This document shows positions 1 to 6,088 of a stretch of DNA of 6,941 nt, piece by piece. Under the pieces are notes generated by a model. That model saw only the letters and a list, made by a program, of their open reading frames with translations. It was not told the DNA's origin and did not search any database. Origin of the DNA: Bacillota bacterium (GTDB lineage Bacteria > Bacillota > Desulfitobacteriia > Desulfitobacteriales > Desulfitobacteriaceae); NCBI GenBank assembly GCA_021849995.1, contig JAJZSC010000179.1:1-6941 (forward strand), in the 5' to 3' direction. Numbering within the stretch: the first letter of the stretch is position 1; every line of letters begins with the position of its first letter. A program made the position numbers and the translations under genes.

Positions 1-164
1 ATTCCACGTTCACGTTCCAAGTCATTAGAGTCCATCACCCGTTCTATCACCTGCTGGTTGGCCCGGAAGGTTCCGCTTTGTTTAAGCATGGCGTCTACTA
101 AAGTGGTCTTTCCATGATCAACGTGGGCAATAATAGCAATATTTCTCAACTTTTGAAGTTCCAT
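1..164 (-). CDS. typA: Ribosome-associated translational GTPase TypA/BipA, N-terminal fragment
   Basis: Only the first 54 codons are present; the gene continues past the left edge. The reading begins MELQKLRNIAIIAHVDHGKT, in which residues 13-20 (AHVDHGKT) form the G1 P-loop of an EF-G-like translational GTPase. Residues 44-54 (MDSNDLERERG) are the start of switch I in the form typical of TypA/BipA rather than EF-G, LepA or IF2. Members of this family bind the ribosome and are linked to ribosome assembly and growth under stress or low temperature. The ATG is preceded by AAAGGA ten bases upstream (positions 175-180). A nearer upstream ATG at 171-173 is out of frame. The gene sits after a strong terminator, so it is probably transcribed from its own promoter and not with hfq. 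Family assignment is firm from the diagnostic N-terminus; nothing can be said about the missing domains. Confidence 0.93.
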   Translation of the reverse strand, partial: MELQKLRNIAIIAHVDHGKTTLVDAMLKQSGTFRANQQVIERVMDSNDLERERG

Positions 165-237
165 AATTCATTTTTCCTTTCTACCAAATAAGATTGGACT
201 ATTGTTTAATATGCAAGTAGAAAATGCATCAAAGTTT

Positions 238-266
238 AATATATCATTTTGAACAACTCTCTTCAA
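238..266 (-). promoter_or_regulatory. Candidate sigma-A promoter for typA (proximal)
   Basis: On the minus strand, TTGAAG (complement of 261-266) lies 17 bases from TATATT (complement of 238-243). The -10 is preceded by TG one base upstream, giving an extended -10 (TGATATATT). Matches to consensus are 4/6 and 5/6. Transcription would start near 231, leaving a leader of about 67 bases before the typA ATG. It is the better of the two candidates. AT-rich sequence raises the chance of coincidental matches, so this is inference. Confidence 0.5.
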
Positions 267-351
267 TAAATTCTTTAACATATATGCTTCAACATATACG
301 CTGACTAATAGCTATTTTACCTAAAGGCTATAGTTTATTTATTAGTGTACA

Positions 352-380
352 AGTATAAGTGGAAATAGAAACTCCTGCAA
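352..380 (-). promoter_or_regulatory. Candidate sigma-A promoter for typA (distal)
   Basis: On the minus strand, TTGCAG (complement of 375-380) is 17 bases from TATACT (complement of 352-357). The -35 matches consensus at 3/6 and the -10 at 5/6. A start near 345 would give a leader of about 180 bases. The -10 overlaps one copy of the 10-base motif TGTACAAGTA (346-355), which would suit an operator, but nothing shows binding. It may be an alternative to the proximal promoter or a chance match. Confidence 0.35.
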
Positions 381-412
381 TTATTTACACACTTACTTCG
401 TATTAGGTTATC

Positions 413-447
413 CAAAAAAAGAAAAAAGTTCGGCTTTGAGCCGAACT
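413..447 (-). terminator. Rho-independent terminator after hfq
   Basis: The transcript would form a perfect 9-base-pair stem, AGTTCGGCT paired with AGCCGAACT (positions 439-447 and 427-435), around a three-base CAA loop. It is followed at once by a run of thirteen T with a single C interruption (complement of 413-426). It lies about 36 bases past the hfq stop codon, so it ends the hydantoinase-to-hfq operon and separates it from typA. Strand direction is clear because the T tract is on the left. Confidence 0.95.
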
Positions 448-483
448 GACTTAAAATTATATGTACTTGTACAAGAAAAGAAC

Positions 484-732
484 CTATCCTTGTTGTTGTT
501 CAGCGGAGGCAGCAGCAAGGTTAATGGGGCGCAATGGCATAATGGTTGAGATAGCATGTTTATAAACCATCTGTTGTTTACCTTCGAAATCCAAAATAAC
601 TGTAAAGTTGTCAAAACCGCGTACAATTCCTTTTAGTTGGAAACCGTTGACCAGATATATAGTCACCGGAAGATTGTCTTTCCGAACTTGGTTCAAGAAA
701 GTATCCTGTAAATTGATGGGCGACTTATTCAT
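484..732 (-). CDS. hfq: RNA chaperone Hfq
   Basis: This 82-residue protein is an Sm-like RNA chaperone that assembles as a hexameric ring, binding U-rich RNA on one face and A-rich RNA on the other. The N-terminal helix carries LQDTFLNQVRKDN (8-20). The Sm1 strand region follows, with YLVNGFQLKG (26-35) and FDNFTVIL (40-47). The Sm2 signature YKHAIST is at 57-63, with the K58-H59 pair that lines the proximal pore. The rim helix reads RKDN where E. coli has RRER, a weaker basic patch like that of Bacillus Hfq. The tail after residue 69 is short and ends in a Gln-rich stretch, so the length is typical of Firmicutes and lacks the long proteobacterial tail. GGAGGG at 739-744 sits six bases before the ATG. 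It follows miaA by 34 bases, the usual miaA-hfq order. Confidence 0.97.
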   Translation of the reverse strand: MNKSPINLQDTFLNQVRKDNLPVTIYLVNGFQLKGIVRGFDNFTVILDFEGKQQMVYKHAISTIMPLRPINLAAASAEQQQG

Positions 733-766
733 TTATTTCCCTCCATCACCATCTATTTCTATCTTA

Positions 767-1711
767 TTATTCTACACGAGTTTGAACACCTCTGCAAGTC
801 TGGTAGATACTATTTACAATTTGTTCAATACTTAGTTTCGTGATGTCATACCAAATAATACGGGGATCCCGATGGAACCAAGTAAGTTGACGTTTTGCGA
901 AATGACGTGTATCTCTTTTTAAAAGGCGTAACATTTCATCAATTGTAACTTTACCTATTAGGTGCCAGACAGCGTGACGGTAACCAATACTTTGGAGCGG
1001 TTTAAGACTCGGAGAATATCCTTGATTTATCAGATCAAGTGTTTCTTGTAATAATCCCATTCCAACCATCTCTTCGCATCTTGCATTGATTCTTCGGTAG
1101 ATAATTTCCCGGGGGGCTGTAAGGCCAATATAAATTACCGATGGACCGAGCGGGGTGTACTTTCTATCATTTGTCTGTCTTTGAGCGGATAAAGGGATAC
1201 CGGTTAAATCAAATACCTCTAAAGCCCGTATAATCCGGATAGTGTCATTAGGATGAAGCCTTTCAGCACTAATTGGATCACGTTCTGTTAATGCCTCATG
1301 GAGGTTAACTTTTCCATTACGATCAAGGTATTCCGTCCACTTATTTCTAATATCGTCTGATCCGGATTCCAAAAAGTCAAACGGATCAAGGATTGAGCGT
1401 ACATATAGACCTGTACCGCCTACTAAAATTGGAGTCCTTCCCCTAGCTTTAATTTCTTTTATCAGATTCGTAGTGATTTCTTGAAACTGAGCTACAGTAA
1501 AAGGTTCGCTAGGATCAAGTACATCTATTAGATGATGGGGTATTCCCTCACGTTCAGAAATAGAAGGTTTTGCAGATCCAATATCAAGTTTTTTGTAGAC
1601 TTGAACGGAATCACCGGAAATTATCTCGCCGTTTAAAACCTTGGCTAAAGAAATACCTAGAGCAGTTTTTCCAACAGCGGTAGGACCAACAATAACAATG
1701 AGCGGGTGCAC
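767..1711 (-). CDS. miaA: tRNA dimethylallyltransferase MiaA
   Basis: MiaA transfers the dimethylallyl group of DMAPP to N6 of A37 in tRNAs that read UNN codons, giving i6A. Counting from the preferred GTG start (314 residues), the P-loop GPTAVGKT is at 9-16 and the catalytic-region SGDSVQVYK at 32-40. GIPHHLIDV follows at 56-64 and VGGTGLYV at 97-104. The C-terminal part has the family-typical SIGYRHA and the TRHFAKRQLTWF segment. The longest open frame begins at ATG 1729, six codons earlier. I prefer GTG at 1711 because GGAGGAG (1718-1724) lies six bases before it, whereas the ATG has only a weak AGGG upstream. The GTG form also matches the usual family length of about 310-315 residues. The longer frame would overlap no upstream codon (methyltransferase stop at 1731-1733), so either start keeps the genes coupled. 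Confidence 0.95.
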   Translation of the reverse strand: MHPLIVIVGPTAVGKTALGISLAKVLNGEIISGDSVQVYKKLDIGSAKPSISEREGIPHHLIDVLDPSEPFTVAQFQEITTNLIKEIKARGRTPILVGGTGLYVRSILDPFDFLESGSDDIRNKWTEYLDRNGKVNLHEALTERDPISAERLHPNDTIRIIRALEVFDLTGIPLSAQRQTNDRKYTPLGPSVIYIGLTAPREIIYRRINARCEEMVGMGLLQETLDLINQGYSPSLKPLQSIGYRHAVWHLIGKVTIDEMLRLLKRDTRHFAKRQLTWFHRDPRIIWYDITKLSIEQIVNSIYQTCRGVQTRVE

Positions 1712-1717
1712 AAAAAG

Positions 1718-1724
1718 CTCCTCC
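1718..1724 (-). promoter_or_regulatory. Ribosome binding site that favours the GTG start of miaA
   Basis: The minus strand reads GGAGGAG six bases before GTG (1709-1711), a near-perfect anti-16S match at good spacing. It lies inside the longer frame that starts at ATG 1729, just after that ATG, so it cannot serve it. This decides the start at GTG unless both are used. Confidence 0.7.
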
Positions 1725-1730
1725 ATCATA

Positions 1731-2531
1731 TTATATTACCCTAATCCCATAATCGACTTCGCTGTATTTGCCTTCCGGCGCAATATAAAACCCTAAACGA
1801 GTAAACTCATTACTTCCTTTTCTCTCTTTTAAAACAACTCTTTTCTTGGCCACACGACAAGCATGTTCTACTGCCTCCAAGGTCAATGCGCTCGGATTGG
1901 ACAAGCTGTGAAGGGGTCGAATAGAAGCAGAATCTTCTCTTGTTCTTCTAAACATTGGGTCGAAGTAAACTACATCGTAAGATTTATCTGGAAGATTCTT
2001 TAGAAATGACAGATGATCACTCCAGTTAACCTCAACTCTAGCTGAGGCATTCATTAGTTTAGCCCAGGCTTCCGTTTTATCTGGGTTATCCAGCGAGGGA
2101 GGAAAACCTTCAGCCATATATTTGAGTCCATCCTCAACAAGAGCTGCAAGAATAGGAGAGTTTTCAATCCCGGTTACCATCCCATGCTCTCCTACCGCTA
2201 CTGCTGCTATAAGAGCATCAGTAGCTAGCCCTAAGGTAGCATCGCAAATCCTATCTCCCGGGCCTAAACCTGTAGCCATCAGAAATCTGTCTTGTTTCCC
2301 TCTGATTAGGTTAATTATGCGCAAAAGAGCCATACTTGGGTGGAAACTAAGCTTCTCTTTGCCAGTTTGGAGAATTACCCCTTTACGGGTAATGTTTAAC
2401 AATGGCTCCTGAGAGTATGAAGATATTGATGAAAGAATATTCCAATTTATGCCTGGCTGGGATAAAAACCAGTTCATTCTCTTTACTAAATCAGAATCAT
2501 TCCTGGAGGTTTTAATATTTACTGCAATCAT
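1731..2531 (-). CDS. Class I SAM-dependent methyltransferase, YpiP/RsmJ-like
   Basis: A 266-residue predicted methyltransferase. After a poorly conserved N-terminal segment (1-60) comes HPSMALLRI (64-72). The SAM-binding motif I is DATLGLATDA (97-106), and an acidic residue ends strand 2 at E123 within GIENSP. A catalytic-type loop YFDPMFRR is at 189-196, and a late strand RVVLKERKGS at 231-240. The DATLGLATDA, DPMF and RVVLK elements together resemble RsmJ, which makes m2G1516 in E. coli 16S rRNA, and Bacillus YpiP, whose substrate I do not know to be established. The target here is therefore likely nucleic acid, probably rRNA, but is inferred. GGAG seven bases before the ATG (2539-2542) supports the start. 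The stop codon lies one base from the longest miaA frame, pointing to co-transcription with miaA and hfq. No gene symbol is given because orthology to rsmJ is not proven. Confidence 0.82.
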   Translation of the reverse strand: MIAVNIKTSRNDSDLVKRMNWFLSQPGINWNILSSISSYSQEPLLNITRKGVILQTGKEKLSFHPSMALLRIINLIRGKQDRFLMATGLGPGDRICDATLGLATDALIAAVAVGEHGMVTGIENSPILAALVEDGLKYMAEGFPPSLDNPDKTEAWAKLMNASARVEVNWSDHLSFLKNLPDKSYDVVYFDPMFRRTREDSASIRPLHSLSNPSALTLEAVEHACRVAKKRVVLKERKGSNEFTRLGFYIAPEGKYSEVDYGIRVI

Positions 2532-2549
2532 AATCTAACTCCAATAAGG

Positions 2550-2579
2550 ATTATACATAGTATAACCTCTGCTAGTCTA
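2550..2579 (-). promoter_or_regulatory. Weak promoter candidate in the mutL-methyltransferase gap
   Basis: In the 141-base gap the minus strand has a perfect -10 TATAAT (complement of 2550-2555) and a 4/6 -35, TAGACT (complement of 2574-2579), 18 bases apart. A start near 2544 would leave a leader of only 12 to 16 bases, just enough to hold the GGAG ribosome binding site. It could give the methyltransferase-miaA-hfq group its own transcription. No terminator-like hairpin is visible in the gap, so readthrough from mutL is also expected. Confidence 0.33.
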
Positions 2580-2672
2580 TTGAAACCCATAGGGCGGAAA
2601 ATGATACAAGTAAACCTCAAAGATGTTTGAAATCTTAAGATGTTTCTAATTGTTCTAGTATTATGCCTAAAT

Positions 2673-4766
2673 CTAAGAACGGTAAAAACGTTTTTCCAAA
2701 TCACTTTGAGTTAATTCTATTATGGTAGGGCGTCCGTGCGGGCAGGTATAAGGGTTTTCTGTTTTACTTAATTGAACGAGGAGTTGTTCCATTTCTGATA
2801 AACTTAAACACTCTTTAGCTTTCAGGGATTCTTTACAAGCGATCATATAATACCAATTTTCAAGAAGTTGCTGGTAGGTTGGTGCAACTGCATGTTGGAT
2901 GCAATGTTCGATAAATTCCCGTAGAAGGGCATCTGGAGACAAGGATCCAGTGATAGCAGGGACTCCTCGAAGGAGATAAGTTCTTGGGCCAAAATGTTCG
3001 AGAACATATCCCATATCTCGAAGGTGTAATAGTTGTTCAAGTAGGACTTGTTCTTCCTGAAGAGAGAATTCCATAGGGATAGGAATCAATAGCAATTGAC
3101 TTGCTCCATTTTCACTTTTGGCAGCTGATTTTACTTTTTCAAAGTTGATACGTTCATGGGCCGCATGCTGGTCTATAATCATAAGTACTTTATCATTAGT
3201 CGCAAGGATATAGGTATTAAAAACTTGCCCTAATGGTCTGAGGTCATGTAAAAAAGAATAACTGGACTGGTTTGTAACGGGTTCGACTGGGAATAAGCAA
3301 ATCGCCTTGATAGGTCTAGATTCTTGCATATGTTTAGATTCTTGCATGGAATTAATTGTTTCTTTAGTCCTGAGATCTGGTTTTTCCGTACTAAGATCTA
3401 GTTCTTCCACCAGCGGTTTAACACTAGGTAAATTTTCGTCCTCGGTAATTGAATCTTTAAATAAACCTACATTTGATGACAATTCGCTGATTAAGTATTG
3501 TCCATCTGGATATTTTTCATTCAAATATGCATAAGGTAAAGATTCTTTAGGTACCTCAGAGTCGTCTAGTTTGAATTCTGATCTAGGTGAGCGTGTTATT
3601 GGAGACAATTTCTGAGCAGATTCTAACTTATGGCTAGGTTTATCTGAATCAATATTCGATGAGGATCGCGCGGAAAGAGGATCCGGATTTTTATCGTTAA
3701 GTTTTGAAGCTAGTGACCAGGGTGTAGTTGTGTACTTTTGCCTAAGTTCAGGGAAAGAAAAAGACATTACGGGACGATTATCCAACAAAGTGCGATAGAT
3801 TCCCTCTGAAATAAATTTTATTAGTTCTTTCTCTTTGTTAAAACGGATATCCATCTTGGTAGGGTGAACATTTACATCGTATTCAGAAGGGCTCATTTTG
3901 AGATGTAAAACCGAGATTGGGAATAGTTTGTTTGGAATTAGAGTATCATAGCCATCTTTAAGGGCACGGCTTAAAATTGCAGAACGGATAATTCTACCAT
4001 TTACAATAAAGGTTTCTCCTTGTTTGGTGGAACGAACCAGATCAGGTGGGCTAATATATCCAGTGAGTGTCCATAAGTCGTTTGAGAAAGAAACAGGAAT
4101 TAGCTTTTTAGCGATATCATTTCCTAAAATAGAACCAACACACTCAAGAAGATTACCGTTTCCTGAAGTCTTCAGAATTAGCTGTTGTGGGTGAGCTAAA
4201 GAAAACGCTACGTCCGGACGTGCTAAGGCCAACTTTCCAATTATTTCTGAGATAAGGCCGAATTCGGTATTTGTTGAGCGCAAAAATTTTTTACGTGCAG
4301 GAGTATTATAAAAGAGATCGGATATGGAAATTGTAGTACCGGCTGGACAACCTGTCTCGCGAAGTTCTATTTGCTTGCCACCTTCAAGCTTAAAGTAAGT
4401 ACCGGCTTCCTGTTGTGGTGGTCGCGTTGTAATCTCCATCCGTGAAACAGAAGCTATGCTAGGTAGAGCTTCACCCCGGAATCCGAGAGTTACAAGATTA
4501 TTTAAATCCTCTATTTTTACAATTTTGCTGGTAGCGTGTCTTAGTATTGCCAGAGGGAGTTCATTTGACTCAATCCCAGAACCGTTATCGCGCACTTGCA
4601 TAAAGGGTACTCCGTTCCCTTCAACTACGATATCTATACGCCTTGCACCAGCATCTAAGGCGTTTTCTACCAATTCTTTTATAACTGAAACAGGGCGTTC
4701 TACAACTTCGCCTGCGGCTATTTGATTGGCTGAATGCTCGTCTAATACACGGATAGACGGGGTCAA
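2673..4766 (-). CDS. mutL: DNA mismatch repair protein MutL (endonuclease type)
   Basis: This 697-residue MutL links mismatch recognition by MutS to strand removal. The N-terminal GHKL ATPase has ELVENALDAGA (31-41, general base E34), DNGSGI (60-65) and GFRGEAL (95-101). The transducer domain with VNGR and YDVNVHPTK runs to about residue 330. A long low-complexity, Ser/Glu/Lys-rich linker (about 340-500) joins it to the C-terminal dimerisation and nuclease domain. That domain carries DQHAAHERINFE (532-543), ACKESLKAKE (643-652) and CPHGRPT (675-681), the metal-binding set of endonuclease MutL, which E. coli MutL lacks. QLLLIP (557-562) sits where Bacillus MutL has its clamp-binding motif. The start is TTG, whose first bases overlap the TGA of the upstream gene (TTGA). 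The MTPSIRVLDE N-terminus aligns in length with family members. Strand nicking activity is inferred from motifs; mutS is not in the window. Confidence 0.98.
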   Translation of the reverse strand: MTPSIRVLDEHSANQIAAGEVVERPVSVIKELVENALDAGARRIDIVVEGNGVPFMQVRDNGSGIESNELPLAILRHATSKIVKIEDLNNLVTLGFRGEALPSIASVSRMEITTRPPQQEAGTYFKLEGGKQIELRETGCPAGTTISISDLFYNTPARKKFLRSTNTEFGLISEIIGKLALARPDVAFSLAHPQQLILKTSGNGNLLECVGSILGNDIAKKLIPVSFSNDLWTLTGYISPPDLVRSTKQGETFIVNGRIIRSAILSRALKDGYDTLIPNKLFPISVLHLKMSPSEYDVNVHPTKMDIRFNKEKELIKFISEGIYRTLLDNRPVMSFSFPELRQKYTTTPWSLASKLNDKNPDPLSARSSSNIDSDKPSHKLESAQKLSPITRSPRSEFKLDDSEVPKESLPYAYLNEKYPDGQYLISELSSNVGLFKDSITEDENLPSVKPLVEELDLSTEKPDLRTKETINSMQESKHMQESRPIKAICLFPVEPVTNQSSYSFLHDLRPLGQVFNTYILATNDKVLMIIDQHAAHERINFEKVKSAAKSENGASQLLLIPIPMEFSLQEEQVLLEQLLHLRDMGYVLEHFGPRTYLLRGVPAITGSLSPDALLREFIEHCIQHAVAPTYQQLLENWYYMIACKESLKAKECLSLSEMEQLLVQLSKTENPYTCPHGRPTIIELTQSDLEKRFYRS
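3317..3347. repeat. In-frame tandem duplication in the mutL linker (18-base period)
   Basis: TAGATTCTTGCAT occurs at 3317-3329 and again exactly at 3335-3347, 18 bases apart. On the coding strand this gives MQESKH followed by MQESRP (residues 474-485). The period is six codons, so gain or loss of a unit keeps the frame. Confidence 0.8.
3370..3408. repeat. Degenerate tandem duplication in the mutL linker (21-base period)
   Basis: The 18-base segments at 3370-3387 and 3391-3408, both built on CTRAGATCTRG, match at 15 of 18 positions with a 21-base period. They encode EELDLS and TEKPDLR (residues 454-466). The unit is seven codons, again in frame. Confidence 0.6.
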
Positions 4767-6088
4767 ATTATTTTCACTCCCTCATTTTTATTCCAAAACA
4801 CTATTTGGTCACGAGTTTGGTTTTGGAGCAAAACAATCTTAAATTGTGTAATCAGGTAATCCCATAAATCTAAACCAGCTTGTTCGCAGTCCGGACAGGC
4901 TTCAAACGGAATACGTATAAGTGCATATTTTTCTCCGAGCTCTACGTGCTGGCTCAGCATCATAACTGTACCACCACAGTGATTACACAGGCGTATTCTG
5001 TCATGTCTGAGTTCCTGAAATCCTTCTGTATCGTAATAAATGGAACGGGGAATATAAGCCCATTTTCCTTTTGGAAGAAAGGGTTCATCCTTAATTGTCC
5101 AATTGGGTTTTAGCCGTTCATTTTGAGCCTTTAAATCTTTGAGGTAAGATTTAAAGGAATTTATGTTTACTACAGGTCTTTTGGGTTTTTGCGGCTCTGT
5201 TACCCCATTATAGTCCTCACCCGCCAGAGCCAGGAAGATAGCTAAATTTACATATGGTAGGGCTCCTTCAATAGAGTATCCTCCCTCCAGAATAGCTAAG
5301 TCCGGTTTGATAATCTCGTTGATTTTTCCGTATCCCCTGGCTGTCACATTCATGGAAGCTAAAGGGTCGGTAAAATGATTATCTTGACCAGCGGAGTTAA
5401 TAATCAAATCCGGTCCAAATTCCTGGATTTTAGGAAGAACCCAACTATCGAGAACGTGTAGAAGCGCATCGTCTCCTGCCCCTGGAGGGAGAGGAATGTT
5501 TATTGTTTTGGACCAGGCGTTTGGCCCACCTTTTTCATCGGTAAAACCACTTCCGGGATATAAGGTTCTGCCGTCTTGATGAATGGAGATGAAAAGCACA
5601 TCGGGATCATGGTAAAAGATATCCTGAGTCCCGTCGCCATGGTGCACATCTGTGTCAATTATAGCAACCTTTTTTATCCCGTATTTAGAACGGAGATAAT
5701 TAACCAGGATAGCCTCATTATTTAAAGTGCAAAACCCTCTATTACCTAAAACAGTGGCACCAGAGTGATGTCCGGGCGGGCGAACTAGGGCAAATCCATT
5801 TTTAATCTCTCTTCTGTTCCATGCGTCACCTAAGACTAGGGAGCTACCAGCCGCTACCAGATGGGCGTTAAGATCGTGTGCTTGTGGTGAGGGAAATAAG
5901 GCTTGAGTACGTAGAACATCTCTGATATGAGCAACATTAGGCGAGTACTGTTTGACTTGAGGTAAGTCTAAAATACCTTCTTCAAACAGTTGTTCCTGAG
6001 TATACAAAAGGCGTTCTTCACGTTCAGGGTGGGTTTCCCCTAACGACCAGTCGAATGCAGGGAAAAATAAGATTCCTGTATATTTCAT
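4763..6088 (-). CDS. Histone-deacetylase/acetoin-utilisation-family zinc amidohydrolase with cysteine-paired C-terminal domain
   Basis: A 441-residue protein. Residues 1-295 form an arginase-fold HDAC-like domain: THPERE (19-24), RPPGHH (103-108, charge-relay histidines), GFCTLNN (118-124) and DTDVHHGDGT (145-154). SAGQDNHFTDPL (232-243) and LEGGYS (267-272, likely catalytic Tyr271) follow. D147, H149 and D236 match the three zinc ligands of the family. Such enzymes remove acyl groups from lysine side chains, acetylpolyamines or other amides; the substrate here is unknown. A further stretch of about 140 residues contains CNHC (368-371) and CPDC (398-401), spaced like a zinc ribbon, which ordinary AcuC-type proteins lack. 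GGGGAGG (6097-6103) is eight bases before the ATG. The gene shares one base with the upstream stop codon and four with mutL, so it is translationally coupled on both sides. Cytoplasmic; no signal peptide or membrane segment seen. Confidence 0.88.
   Translation of the reverse strand: MKYTGILFFPAFDWSLGETHPEREERLLYTQEQLFEEGILDLPQVKQYSPNVAHIRDVLRTQALFPSPQAHDLNAHLVAAGSSLVLGDAWNRREIKNGFALVRPPGHHSGATVLGNRGFCTLNNEAILVNYLRSKYGIKKVAIIDTDVHHGDGTQDIFYHDPDVLFISIHQDGRTLYPGSGFTDEKGGPNAWSKTINIPLPPGAGDDALLHVLDSWVLPKIQEFGPDLIINSAGQDNHFTDPLASMNVTARGYGKINEIIKPDLAILEGGYSIEGALPYVNLAIFLALAGEDYNGVTEPQKPKRPVVNINSFKSYLKDLKAQNERLKPNWTIKDEPFLPKGKWAYIPRSIYYDTEGFQELRHDRIRLCNHCGGTVMMLSQHVELGEKYALIRIPFEACPDCEQAGLDLWDYLITQFKIVLLQNQTRDQIVFWNKNEGVKII
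4777..4781 (-). promoter_or_regulatory. Ribosome binding site and TTGA coupling point for mutL
   Basis: GGGAG on the minus strand lies ten bases before the TTG start of mutL (4764-4766), inside the last codons of the HDAC-family gene. The TTG shares bases with the upstream TGA, so terminating ribosomes can restart here. No in-frame ATG or GTG is close by, which supports TTG. Confidence 0.65.

Larger units (their letters stand above)
165..483. other. Non-coding region between hfq and typA
   Basis: These 319 AT-rich bases hold no convincing gene. From right to left they contain the hfq terminator, two promoter candidates directed at typA, an imperfect 14-base tandem repeat (277-304, units starting AACATATA, 11 of 14 matching) and a 9-base direct repeat GTTTAATAT at 204-212 and 234-242, spaced 30 bases start to start. 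A 10-base motif TGTACAAGTA occurs at 346-355 and inverted at 464-473. No tRNA, riboswitch-like conserved core or small reading frame with a good ribosome binding site was recognised. Confidence 0.7.

Noticed and set aside
211..229. ATGCA...TGCAT inverted repeat in the typA leader as an operator
   Set aside because: Five-base arms in AT-rich DNA are expected by chance; no other support.
408..626. Minus-strand open frame of 72 codons covering the hfq 3' half and the terminator
   Set aside because: It is out of frame with hfq and reads through the terminator hairpin and T tract; it has no family motif.
2619..2645. Repeated AAGATGTTT with CTTAAG as a terminator after mutL
   Set aside because: The repeats are direct, not inverted, and there is no GC stem followed by a T run.
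2843..3040. Minus-strand frame of 65 codons inside mutL
   Set aside because: It is an alternative frame within the conserved C-terminal domain of mutL.
4880..5113. Plus-strand open frame of 77 codons opposite the HDAC-family gene; similar plus-strand frames at 608-835, 2122-2412, 3307-3534, 4456-4725 and 6171-6374
   Set aside because: All lie antisense to well-supported genes, show no recognisable motif or good ribosome binding site, and have compositions expected of shadow translation.
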